NCBI RefSeq assembly: GCF_905171775.1 | Contig: NC_053494.1 | Location: 124,586,028-124,650,027, forward strand | Direction: 5' to 3' | DNA from: Rana temporaria | Lineage: Eukaryota > Chordata > Amphibia > Anura > Ranidae | Length of the DNA stretch: 64,000 nt | Shown: positions 31,726 through 41,597 of the stretch, one piece after another | Layout: each line of letters starts with the position of its first letter | Numbering within the stretch: the first letter of the stretch is position 1 | Position numbers and translations under genes: made by a program | The notes under the pieces: model-generated | Database searches by the model: none | The model's input: only the letters and a program-made list of their open reading frames with translations | What the model was told of the DNA's origin: nothing

Positions 31726-32218
31726 ATTGGGTTGTAAACCCTCCTGTTTTTCACCTTAATGCATACTATGCATTAAGGTGATAAAACATCTGATAATTAC
31801 CGACCCCCCAGCCCGCTCGTTTTACATACCTGAGCCCTGGAATGTCCCATGACGAGGACGCGCTGCATCTTTGCTCAGGGTTCTTGGCTCTTGATTGGAT
31901 AGATTGATAGCAGCGCAGCCATTGGCTCCCGCTGCTGTCAATCAAATCCAATGACTTGGGCGCCGGGGCGGGGCCGAGTCCTGCATTTGGCGGCTATGGA
32001 CGCTGAATGCTGGACTTGGGAGTGCGCCCGCAAGGTAACCCCCTTGGGAGAGTGCTTCCCAGAGGGGGTTATCTAATGCGTGGAGGAGCTGAGAGAGCCG
32101 CTGGGGGAACCCAGAAAAGGCGTTCAGGGCCACTCTGTGCAAAACGAGCTGCACAGTAGAGGTAAGTATGACATGTTTGTTATTTAAAAAAACGGAAAAA
32201 AAAAACCTTTAGTGTCAG
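31726..32218. mobile_element. TTAA-type MITE sharing its right TTAA
   Basis: TTAA (31722-31725) then ATTGGGTTGTAAACCCTCC; the right end 'tagtgtcag' is followed by TTAA 32219-32222, which is also the left TTAA of the element at 32223-33058. Contains 'ccttaatgcatactatgcat' and mirrored 'attggatagattgatagcag' / 'gctgctgtcaatcaaatcca'. Confidence 0.65.
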
Positions 32219-32222
32219 TTTA

Positions 32223-33058
32223 ACCACTTCGTATCTGGGCTCTACAATGCCGGGGGGCTTCTCGCTGCTAGGGGGAACCTGAGTGATGCGGCGCGTGCGC
32301 GTGCCTGGCAGCCGTGATGCCTGCCAGGCAATCGTGATCGGCAGTTACAGAGCCAGAGATGTGGATCTCTGTGTGTAAACACAGAGATCCACGTCCCGTC
32401 AGGGAGAGGAGACCGATGGTGTGTCCCTTGTACATAGGGACAACCATCGGTCACCTCCCCCAGTCAGTCCCCTCCCCCCACAGTAATAATCACTCTTAGG
32501 GAACACGTTTAACCCCTTGATAGCCCCCTAGTGTTAACCCATTCCCTGCCAGTCACATTTATACAGTATTTAAAAATGTGTCAAAAGTGTCCAATGGGTC
32601 ACCGTAATATCGCAGTCCTGACAAAAATCGCAGATAACCGCCATTACTAGAATTCTATCCCCTATTTTGTAGACGCTATAACTTTTGCGCAAACCAATCA
32701 CTATACGCTTATTGCGTTTTTGTTTAACCAAAAATATGTAGAAGAATATGTATTGGCCTAAACTGAGAAAATATATATATATTTTTTTTTTAAATTGGGA
32801 TATTTAGCAAAAAGTAAAAAATATTGTGTTTTTTTCTAAATTGTCAGTCTTTTTTTGTTTATAGCGCAAAAAATAAAAACGGTAGAGATGATCAAATACC
32901 ACCAAAAGAAAACTCTGTTAATGGGGGAAAAAAGGACATAAATTTTGTTTGGGAGCCACGTTGCAAGACCGCGCAATTGTCATTCAAAGCGTGACAGTGC
33001 TGAAAGCTGAAATTTCGCCTGGGCAGGAAGGGGGTATATGTGCCCAGTAAGCAATTGG
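32223..33058. mobile_element. CCACTT/AAGTGG-type element, complete
   Basis: Flanked by TTAA at 32219-32222 and 33059-33062. The 5' third has 'gtggatctctgtgtgtaaac' mirrored by 'acacagagatccacgtccc'. The rest follows the family order to 'gccacgttgcaagaccgcgc' and 'gcaattgg' at the end. It has a deletion around 'tttatacagt|atttaaaaatg' relative to 19648-20531. Confidence 0.85.
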
Positions 33059-33062
33059 TTAA

Positions 33063-33339
33063 TGTATATGGGTAATGCTATAATCAGCAGAACATCGAAT
33101 ATGTAATTTGGCTGCTCATGTTGTCCTTTTGTTAAAGTGTATTTAGTTATAATGTTTTTCTTTAAGTTTCAAAAGAGTGTGGAAGGGTTAAAACATCTGT
33201 CAGATTTGACTGCAGCACAGGTCTCTGTAGTGAGATGTTTCCACACTCCTAGGGAAACATTTTACTAGACTGTGAGGAACAATCCGCAACAGGAGAACAA
33301 GCTACAATAAAAAGCTGACATGGGTTCTAGCATTCCCCA
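33063..33339. other. No recognisable feature
   Basis: Contains 'gtgtggaagggttaaaacat' and its partial mirror 'gatgtttccacactcctagg', suggesting a small degraded foldback. No gene. Confidence 0.35.
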
Positions 33340-34994
33340 ACTTAAAAAAAAAATCCACCTCTGTATCCCTGATCACTGCAATACCAGCCATAGGATGGTG
33401 CTATGCTGCACTGGTGACAGTATGTAAAAAAAAAAAAAAAAATGTAAAAAAGACCCAAAAATGTCTTAATTTTCAAAACAAATTACAACTTCAAAAAAAC
33501 TCGCTATTCCGCTTACTAAATACTTTAGACTATCTAGAGTACTTTCCAAAAAGTGGTCATTTGGGATGCATTTGTACTGTTCTGCCATTTTCGGGCCTCA
33601 AGAAATGAGATAGGCCGTCAGTACATCAGGCTTGATCAATTTTCAAACATATATACCATAGTCAGTAGACTGAATAACTTTCAAACAGACTAAATAATAT
33701 ACACTGATTTGGGCTATTTTTATTTTTTTACAAAAGAAAAAATATATAGCAGACTACATTTTGGCCTAAATTTTGCAAAAATAATATATTTTTCAAATAT
33801 TTTGGTATTTTTCATTTCTATAGCAAAAAATTTATAAAATAAACTGTTGTGATTAACTACTTGCCGACCAGACGCCGCAGTTCTACGGCGGCAGGTCGGC
33901 TCCCCTGCGCGAGAGCCCGTAGCTCTACGTCGCCTCACGAATTGGTCACTAGGGGTGCGCACTCGCACCCCCCGCTCGTCCCTGATCCCGACGCGCGTGC
34001 CCGGCGGGTGCGATCACTGCTGGGCAACCGCGATCGCTCGTTACAGAGCGAGAACCGGGAGCTGTGTGTGTGTAAAGCTCCCGGTCCTGTCAGGGGAGAA
34101 AAGCCTGACCGTCTGTTCATACAATGTATGAACAGCGATCAGTCATTTCCCCTAGTGAGGCCACCCCCCCTACAGTTAGAACACACCCAGGGAACATACT
34201 AAACCCCTTCCCCGCCCCCTAGTGTTAACCCCTTCCCTGCCAGTGGCATTTTTATAGTAATCCAATGCATTTTTATAGCACTGATCGCTATAAAAATGCC
34301 AATGGTCCCAAAAATGTGTCAAAAGTGTTCGAAGTGTCCGCCATAATGTCGCAGTACCGAAAAAAAAAATCTCTGATCGCAGCCATTACTAGTAAAAAAA
34401 AATATTAATAAAAATGCCATAAAACTACCCCCTATTTTGTAGACGCTATAACTTTTGCGCAAACCAATCAATAAACGCTTATTGCATTTTTTTTTAAGAA
34501 AAATATGTAGAAGAATACGTATTGGCCTAAACTGAGGAAAACTATTTTTTTATGTATATTTTTGGGGTAATATTTATTATGGTAAAAAGTTAAAAATATA
34601 ATTTTTTTTCAAAATTGTCGCTCTATTTTTGTTTATAGCGCAAAAACTAAAAAACGCAGAGGTGATCAAATACCACCAAAAGAAAGCTCTATTTGTGGGG
34701 AAAAAAGGACGCCAATTTTGTTTGGGAGCCACTTTGCACGACCACGCAATTGTCAGTTAAAGCGACGCAGTACCGAATCGCAAAAAGTGCTCTGGTCTTT
34801 GACCAGCAATATGGTCTGGGGCTTAAGTGGTTAAATACCACCAAAATGAAGCTATATTTGCTTGAAAAAATTCTAAAAATGTGTTTGTGCACAGAATTGC
34901 ATGACTGAGATATTGACAGTTAAACTAGCACAGTGCTAAATGTCAAAAAATGCCCTGGTCACGAGGAGGGTAAAACCTTCCGGAGGTCAAGTGG
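33340..34994. mobile_element. Old CCACTT-type relative hosting a younger copy
   Basis: Left part (about 33340-33852) has diverged family strings ('aaagacccaaaaatgtctta', 'acattttggcctaaattttg', 'agcaaaaaatttataaaata'). The right part (34835-34994) resumes with 'ataccaccaaaatgaagcta' and ends 'aggtcaagtgg' then TTAA 34995-34998. The young element 33857-34830 is inserted at TTAA within the conserved 'gtgatcaaataccacc' string, here changed to 'gtgattaaataccacc'. The left terminus is uncertain. Confidence 0.65.
33857..34830. mobile_element. Young CCACTT/AAGTGG element inserted in a relative
   Basis: Ends CTACTTGCCGACC and GGCTTAAGTGG, with TTAA at 33853-33856 and 34831-34834. All family blocks are present and closer to consensus than in its host. 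'gagctgtgtgtg' mirrors into 'aaagctcccggtcc'. No coding capacity. Confidence 0.85.
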
Positions 34995-34998
34995 TTAA

Positions 34999-35623
34999 CC
35001 CTTTCGCTGCCAGAGTCGTTTTTGCGTTTTTTGCACACGTTTAAAACATTTTTTTAGGCCTGAAGATTACACAAAACCCCAAACATTATATATTTTCTGA
35101 AAGCAGACACCCTAGAGAATAAAATAGCAGTGGTTCCAATTTTGTATGTCACACGATATTGCCACAAAGGTCTAGGAAACGCAATATTACAGTGATTTTT
35201 TTGGTGACAGGTTCTCTTTATTGAGATATGCCTAATATCTCTGTCTAAAAGACCCTGCATGTCTCCCCTGTATTTCACTGAATGTTTTGCAATGCACGCA
35301 TGTACGCATTGCAAACATCCTTTCTTTGCAAAATGTGCCAGAGACACAGAGAACGTGACCCGGAAGTGACGTCAGGGTCACTGCAAGAATGGGAGAAGAG
35401 TGGACGTGTATCCTCTCTTCTCCATCCCCCTACCCGCCGTTACGCGACATGACTGTCCCGGGCTCGCCAATGGGCAAGCGGAGACGCATGAACGCTCTCA
35501 CCTGACAGGCATGAGGCTGCCTGTCAGTTTCACAGAAAATCCCAGTGGCTGCATCCACTGGATTGTGTACAATACCCCCCCACCGCCAGGTTTATACAAC
35601 GTATGGACCTGGCGGTGAATGGG
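34999..35623. mobile_element. TTAA-flanked element, CCCTTTCGCTGCC ends
   Basis: CCCTTTCGCTGCCAG at the left, GGCGGTGAATGGG at the right; TTAA at 34995-34998 and 35624-35627. The left TTAA is shared with the preceding element. The interior has 'cgtgacccggaagtgacgtc' and 'gcctgtcag' pairs. Non-coding. Confidence 0.75.
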
Positions 35624-36274
35624 TTAAAAAAAATTAGATAGATAGAGCTTTTTTTGTGCGATTTGTTCACTGGGTTTTTATTATTTGCAACAAATAAAAA
35701 ATTAAAACAAAAATGTTTAATATGTATAATAAGTACATTACCTTGAAAACGTATTCTTACCCCTTTAACTTTTCCACATTTTGTCATATTACAATCAAAA
35801 ACGTAAATGTATTTTATTGGGATTTTATGTGCGACCAACACAAAGTGGCACATAATTGTAGAGTGGAAGGAAAATTATAAATGTTTTTCATTTTTTTTTT
35901 TTTATAAATATCTCAAAAGTGTGGCGTGCATTTGTATTCAGCCCCTTTTACTCTAATACCCCATAAATGAAATCTAGCGGAACAAATTGCCTTCAGAAGT
36001 CACCTAATTAGTAAATAGAGTCCACCTGTGTGCAATTTAATCTCAGTATAAATACAGCTGTTCTGTGAAGCCCTCAGTTTGTTAGAGAACCTTAGTGAAC
36101 AAACAGCATCATTAAAACCAATGAACCCACCAGACAGGTCAGAGATAAAGTTGTAGAAAAGTTTAAAGGTTAGGTTATAAAAAAACATCCCAAGCTTTGA
36201 ACATCTCATGGAACACTGTTCAATCCATCATCTGTAAATGGAAAGAGTATGGCACAACTGCAAACCTTCTAAGA

Positions 36275-36422
36275 CATGGGTCTTCAAACTACGGCCCTCC
36301 AGTTGTTCAGGAGCTACAATTCCCATCATGCCCAGTCATGTCTGTGAATGTCAGTGTGTTACAATGCCTCATGGGATGTGTAGTTCTACAACAGCTGGAG
36401 GGCCGTAGTTTGAGGATCCCTG
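36275..36422. mobile_element. 148-bp hAT MITE with perfect 8-bp TSD
   Basis: CATGGGTCTTCAAACTACGG at the left and its mirror at the right (long TIRs with 'ccctccag' / 'ctggaggg'). TTCTAAGA is duplicated exactly at 36267-36274 and 36423-36430. Inserted in the HTH region of the Tc1 transposase. Confidence 0.9.
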
Positions 36423-36747
36423 TTCTAAGACATGGCCTTTCACCTAAACTGACAGGCCGGGCAAGGAGAGCATTAATCAGAAAAGCAGCCAAGAGGCTAT
36501 GGTAACTCTTGGGGAGCTGCAGAGATCCACAACTCAGGAGGAAGAATCTGACCACAGGACAACTGTTAGTCGTGCACACCACAAATCATGGCCTTTATGG
36601 AAGAGTGGCAAGAAGGAAGCCACTGTTAAAAGAATACCATAAGTATTCCTGTTTTCAGTTTGTAAGAAGCCATGTGGGGGACACAGCAAACATGTGAAAG
36701 AAGGTGCTCTGGTCAGATGAGACCAAATAATGTGTGGCGGAAAACTA

Positions 36748-37137
36748 AAGCCACGTACACACGATCGGTCCATCCGATGAGAACGGTCTGATGGACCGTT
36801 TTCATTGGTTAACCGATGAAGCTGACTGATGGTCCGTCGCGCCTTCACACCATCGGTTAAAAACCCAATTGTGTTAGAACGCAGTGACGTAAAACACAAC
36901 GACGTGCTGAAAAAAATGAAGTTCAATGCTTCCAAGCATGCGTCGACTTACTTCTAAGCATGCGTGGATTTTTAACCGATGGTTGTGCCTACTAATGATC
37001 GTTTTTTCCCCATCAGTTAGGAATCCATCGGTTAAATTTAAAGCAAGTTGGCTTTTTTTTAACCGATGGTTAAATAACCTATGGGGCCCACACATGATCG
37101 GTTGTCCTCTGTTTAACCTATCGTGTGTACGATGCCT
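36748..37137. mobile_element. Foldback MITE, ATGCC-type ends, nested in Tc1
   Basis: Left 'agccacgtacacacgatcgg', right 'tatcgtgtgtacgatgcc'. TA at 36746-36747 and 37138-37139. The disrupted Tc1 string is 'gcggaaaacta' joined to 'cactgcacatcaccc'. The interior 'catgcgtcgactt' block is shared with the other family members. Confidence 0.85.
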
Positions 37138-37689
37138 TACACTGCACATCACCCTGAACACACCATCCCCATTGTGAAACATGGTGGTAGCAGCATCAGG
37201 TTGTGGAGATGCTTTTCTTCAACATGGACAGCCTGTAAAAGACTTGAGACTGGGGCAGAGGTTCACCTTTCAGCAGGACAACATCCCTAAACATACAGCC
37301 AGAGCTACAATGGAATGGTTTAGTTCAAAGCATATTCATGTGTTAGAATGGCCCAGTTAAAGTCCAGACCTAAATCTAATTGAGAATCTGTGGCAAGACT
37401 TTAAAATTGCTAATCACAGATGCTCTCCACCCAATCTGACAGACCTGGAGCTATTATGCATAGAAGAATAGGCAAAAATTGTACTCTGTAGATGTGCAAA
37501 GCTGGTAGAGACATCCCCAAAAGACTTGCAGCAAAAAGTGGTTCTACAAAGTATTGACTCAGGGGGGCTGAATACAAATGCACGCCACAATTTTCAGATA
37601 TTTATTTGTAAAAAAAATTGAAAACCATTTATCATTTACAAGGGATATGAATACTTTTTCAGGGCACTGTAAGTGGTCCTTATATTGAA

Positions 37690-38460
37690 CTTGGTTTAGA
37701 GTTATTCACTTTAAGGTCATCACAGAGGACAAGAGGGCCCTCTCTACGTCTGGAGGAAAAGAGATTTAATAACAAATACAGAAAGGCTTCTTCACAGAAA
37801 GAACTGTGAAAATGTGGAATAGACTCCCTCAAGAGGTGGTTCTGGCCAGTTCAGTAGATTGTTTTAAAAAAGGCCTGGATTATTTCCTAACTGCACAAAA
37901 TATAACTGGATACTAATATATATAGGCAAAGTTGATCCAGGGAATATACGATTTCTTCTTCAGGGATCAGAAAGGAATTTTTTACCCTACTGGAGAAAAT
38001 TGGATCATGCTTTAGCCTAGGTTCACACTGCTGCGAATTCAAAATCGCGGTAAAATGCGCGATTTTACCGCGATTTCGCGGCCGCGATTTTGCCGCGATT
38101 TGCCGCGATTTTGCCGCGATTTCGGCCGCAATTTAATGTAAATCGCGGCCCGAAATCGCAAAAAGTAGTACAGGAACTACTTTTTGAAATCGCAGATGCG
38201 GCGTCGCACTGATTAGGACAGTGCCATTGCCGACAATTGCCGCCGATTTGAGATGCAATTTGACATGTCAAATCGCATCTCAAATCATTCCAAATCGTAC
38301 CCAGTGTGAACCAGGGCTCATTGAGGTTTTTTTTGCCTTCCTCTGGATCAACTATGGGTATAAAATTGTGTACATGGAGGTTTACTATTCGTTTGAGTGT
38401 GTTTTTTTTTTTCTCTGTGGGTTGAACTGGGTGGACTTGTGTATTTTTTTTCATCCAGAC
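37690..38460 (+). pseudogene. LINE (CR1/L2-type) 3' end, split by a MITE
   Basis: 'RTRGPSLRLEEKRFN' and 'WIDSLKRWF'-type residues are the decayed C-terminus of a non-LTR reverse transcriptase ORF (consensus 'sLrLekKRfr..lrkgfFtvRtV.lWNsLP'). The 3' UTR strings 'gatccaggga', 'aggaattttttaccc', 'ggatcatgctt', 'ttgccttcctctggatcaac' and 'ggacttgtgtattttttttc' follow. The MITE 38015-38317 interrupts the UTR. 5'-truncated; related tails are at 48360-48695 and 59020-59170. Confidence 0.75.
38015..38317. mobile_element. MITE with GCCTAGGTTCACACTG ends
   Basis: GCCTAGGTTCACACTG mirrors CAGTGTGAACCAGGGC. The interior repeats 'gccgcgatttt' five times and contains a perfect 'aagtagtacaggaactactt' hairpin and 'gatttgagatgcaatttgac' mirrored soon after. 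Flanks TTA (38012-38014) and TCA (38318-38320) are explained by a TTA duplication with one mutation (see findings). Confidence 0.8.
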
Positions 38461-38499
38461 GATGCAGTTGATGTTGAATGTACATTGTGGAACAGTATA

Positions 38500-38505
<6 letters not shown>

Positions 38506-38562
<57 letters not shown>

Positions 38563-38582
38563 TTATTTATTTATTTATTTTA
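38506..38582. repeat. (TA)n followed by (TTTA)n microsatellite
   Basis: About 50 bp of TA then about five TTTA units. Pure enough to be polymorphic. Confidence 0.95.
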
Positions 38583-38617
38583 AACAGCGTTTGCTATAGT
38601 GTGTGTATATGTTTTAT

Positions 38618-38953
38618 TTACTTTTGACATTTTTTTGGGTAATACTCATTGACCGGGTGGGATTGCACTTGCAGATCCACACATGCACTGTACCAGAGAT
38701 GTGGGCATGAGGCTCCTGTCCCCATCAACGTGATAATGAGGTGCTTTGCTTGGGGATGGGAGGTTGTCCTGGCACCTGGCAAAATAGCAATGTTGAGGGC
38801 ATGTGGCATGGTATGGCTCAGGAGAGGGGCACACACTTGCTGACCCTCCCTTTTTCTGGCCAGCTTGGGTGCATGCCTGGATAAGGGTTTGGTATTGATT
38901 TTGTATGGTGTCTTCTTCAGAATCCATACCAGACCTATAGGCGCACCAAGCAT
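38618..38953. other. Unassigned sequence next to the L1 break
   Basis: Open on both strands for about 100 codons, but the frames have no recognisable domain. It starts exactly where L1 ORF2 homology stops (about 38955), so it may be DNA captured at the truncation, or another repeat. The minus strand has a weak CTGAAGA (38920-38914). Confidence 0.35.
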
Positions 38954-38954
38954 G

Positions 38955-39700
38955 TCATTTATAGGATTTACTTAACTGTAAAAAACATTTATTTTGCATT
39001 GTTACATGCCCCATGGCAGTTCCCAGGTACCTAAGTTCGTCTCTAAGGATCACAAGGCGGGACAATAATGTATTTTGGGCAGACTGTTTGTGCTGAGCTT
39101 CCAAATAGGCTATTTCAGCAAGAAGTGTGGACATTTTTCTCTCCCTGGAGGCCATCTGAATCAGCACTCCCCTAACAAAAGCTTTATGCGTACACCAGAG
39201 ATTGAATATACTGCTAGAGGATTCAGAATTAAAGGAGAAGCAATACAATTGCATCCCCAACTCCTTTACATATTCTGGGTGCAACGATATATAAGTGTTA
39301 TTTCACCATAATGGTGTGTGTTTACCTGTGCACCCCTCTGAAATTTCCAGTGAAATAGGGGCATGATCGGACCACGTAATGTTATAAATATTTGTCCCTG
39401 TTACCTTATGGAGAAGAGTTCTGTCCATAATAAAGCAGTCAATTCTTGAATATGTGTTATGGGGATGAGAGAAAAAAGCATAGTCTCTTCCAGTGGTAGT
39501 GCCACGGGTCATGTAGATCTTCTTGCAGCAGGAATTGCCTAAGTCCGGGTTTCTCCGCTGAATTCCTGGTGGTAGTGTCTATGTTCAGGGTCCATGGGAA
39601 TGTCGAAATCACCACAAATTAAAAGATGGCCTTTCCATAGTGCCCATCTCTTGTAAGGGCTGTGAAGACCTTTCGTATTCAACGATAGCAACTTAAGAAC
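38955..39700 (-). pseudogene. L1 ORF2 endonuclease region, internally deleted
   Basis: On the minus strand from 39700: 'MVLKLLSLNTKGLHSPYKRW' is the start of an L1 ORF2 endonuclease. After 'ALWKGHLLIC' comes 'GDFDIPMDPEH', so the middle of the domain, which carries the catalytic QETH-type glutamate, is deleted. Then 'YAFFSHPHNTYSRIDCFIM' and the SDHAP motif (39390-39370) close the endonuclease. 39284-38955 continues with the linker to reverse transcriptase ('LWCTHKAFVRGVLIQMAS', 'EAQHKQS'). The RT domain is absent. Dead element. Confidence 0.85.
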
Positions 39701-40019
39701 CATTGAAGATAATTATTATTTCAGGCGAACACATTATTTTTTTGTATAGTTCTGTTGCAGGCAGAAGAAAAGGCAAACGTAACATGAACTGAAAACAAAC
39801 AAACCAAGAAAAAGGAATTGACAACTTGCATTTCTGTAGTCCCATACTCTTGGATGAGAGAGAGTTTGTTGGGTACAGGTGTCTCCTGTACACATATCCA
39901 ACGGGGAGTAAAATGTCCAACCGGGCAGGATCTTAGTAAGCAATCAGACAGCAGGTTATGAGCAGATGAACCATACGCTGATGATGTTCAAAACTGTGTT
40001 CGTTCTAACCTGAGCTTTC

Positions 40020-40840
40020 AAGAGAGTGTCACTGGGTCCCAGATTTCCTCTTCATCTGGTAGGAGGAGACCCCAATATTTCATTAATTCCAGACCTTCTT
40101 CTAGGGTGGATACCAGCCAGGTTTTGTTGTTCTTTTCAATGGACAGCTTTGTCAGGAATTTCCATTTGTAGAGAATATTGTTATTCCTCAAGATCTTGGT
40201 GATAGTGAGGAGATTTTTGTGTGCTTGTATGGTCGCTTGTCACATCACATCTCTTGGTATGCATTCAGGTAGATAAGATGGCTTTGGAAGGCGATGAGCC
40301 CTATCTATCATCAATTTGTGGGATTTTGTCACTGGAAGTAGTTTGACTATCATTTTCTGCAAATAGGGACAGAGTTCCCCTGGGGGGACCGATTCCGGAA
40401 TGCCTCTAAATTTTACATTGTTCCGGCAGGACGGTATTCAATGTCTGCCATTTTGATTTTTATGTTGCAGATTTCTTCTGCTAGGTCATCATGAGCATCG
40501 ACTACTTCATTGTGTGCTAGGGTATAGTCACTCATTTTGTTTTCTAAGCGATCCACTCTATCCCCTATGGCTTCAATTTCCCTGCTCATAAAATTATACA
40601 TGTCATGCTGCAGTGCTCCGTGTAGGGTAATTAGCATGTCTTTCAAGGCAGAGTCTAAAATAGGCTGGCTCACTGTGGGAAAAGCATCCAGCTTCTCACT
40701 GAAGCCATTATTATCAGCCTGATTGTTATTGTCCTGGGAGGCATCACTTACTGTATCTCCCTCCGCTATCAGCTTCCTTCTCTGTTTCACAGGGCTGTTA
40801 AATGTGGATTGAGGAGAGCGGCTTCCATTGTCAGCAGCTT
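40020..40840 (-). pseudogene. L1 ORF1 (coiled-coil RNA-binding protein), broken
   Basis: Minus strand. 40790-40413 gives a heptad-rich coiled coil, 'AIGDRVDRLENKMSDYTLAH' to 'KIKMADIEYRP', the L1 ORF1 coiled-coil end and start of the RRM. After a frameshift 40400-40020 gives the RRM/C-terminal part ('SVPPGELCPYLQKMIVKLL', 'RDVMxQATIQAHKNLL', 'FLTKLSIEKNNKTWLVSTL'). The ORF1 and ORF2 remnants are in the correct order for one L1 copy transcribed leftward. Confidence 0.8.
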
Positions 40841-41209
40841 AAGGGTCTTACTGAGGTATTCCGCGCCACTGCAGCTGTCCCTGTTCTTCTCTGTGAGGGA
40901 GCCGTCGCGCCGGTGCCATCTTGGAAGAATCGAGCATCTGCCAGACTGTAGAAATCCATAAGTCTAGAGGGTTCCTCACTCTCCTTCCTCTTCTCCCTCA
41001 TGCCTCCCCTGCCTCTCTGGCTCTGCATCATGTGTCAGGTAACGTTTTCGGGGTCCCGCCGTTGCCGTGTGTTGCCTGTCAGATCCCGTGGAGCCGGAGC
41101 TTAGTCACAGTGCGGCCATCTCCTCAGACTGCCGGCCATGCCCCCGAACCTTCTATTTTTCATGAAAAATCTGCTTTAATAATCAATCCTCCAAAAATTA
41201 ATTTTTGTG
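40841..41209 (-). other. Possible L1 5' UTR
   Basis: GC-richer sequence upstream of ORF1 on the minus strand; could be the L1 promoter region, but I see no defining motif. Confidence 0.3.
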
Positions 41210-41212
41210 TAA

Positions 41213-41594
41213 GGCCTCGTACACACGACTGGACATGTCCGCTGAAACTGGTCCGCGGACCAGTTTCAGGTGACAGATACGATCGTGTGTACAGGCTGGC
41301 GGACAGATTTCCAGCAGACAAATGTTTCTTAGCATGCTTAGTACACCTAACCAGCGGACATATATCTCCCGCATGCGTCGAATGGATTCGACGCATGCGT
41401 GGAAGTATTTTACTTCCTGGTTTGGTGACGTGGCGGCGTCAACGTCACCGCCACGTCACCGCGCTGTCTGTCCGCAGGGATTTCGGTTTGATGGTGTGTA
41501 CAGCCATCAGACCGAAATCTCCGAGCGGACATGTCTGATGAAAACGGTCCACGGACCGTTTTCATCGGACATGTTCGATGGTCTGTACGAGGCC
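41213..41594. mobile_element. Foldback MITE, GGCC ends, TSD TAA
   Basis: GGCCTCGTACACACGACTGG and its mirror; TAA at 41210-41212 and 41595-41597. Contains several secondary palindromes: 'gaaactggtccgcggaccag', 'gacgcatgcg' flanked by 'cgcatgcgtcg', 'gacgtggcggcgtcaacgtc' and 'aaacggtccacggaccgttt'. Shares ends but little interior with 1087-1357. Confidence 0.85.
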
Positions 41595-41597
41595 TAA

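Larger units (their letters stand above)
36130..37560 (+). pseudogene. Tc1 transposase, second lineage, broken
   Basis: In order: HTH residues with 'SWNTVQSIICKWKEYGTTAN' just before the hAT insertion; 'GRARRALIRKAAKRLW' after it; 'VLWSDETK' (first D, codon 36717-36719); then, after the MITE, 'FQQDNIPKHTARATMEWF' (second D, 37277-37279) and 'EWPS*SPDLNLIENLWQD' (E, 37382-37384). The D34E spacing is kept, but there are stops, frameshifts, deletions and two insertions. It cannot make transposase. Confidence 0.85.
35739..37672 (+). mobile_element. Second Tc1/mariner element with two insertions
   Basis: The left end 'ccttgaaaacgtattcttac' and right end (reverse complement TACAGTGCCCTGAAAAAGTA) are the TIRs of a second Tc1 lineage, distinct from 7317-12842. 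It encodes a decayed transposase (36130-37560), has internal deletions, and the right inverted repeat is shortened. A hAT MITE (36275-36422) and an ATGCC/GGCAT MITE (36748-37137) lie inside. TA flanks the right end (37671-37672). Confidence 0.85.

Noticed and set aside
38618..38953. L1 continuation of ORF2
   Set aside because: The frame does not match any L1 region; L1 similarity stops at about 38955.
40921..41538. 205-codon frame (plus)
   Set aside because: It crosses the border between the L1 5' region and a foldback MITE and has no domain; the MITE's palindromes keep both strands open.
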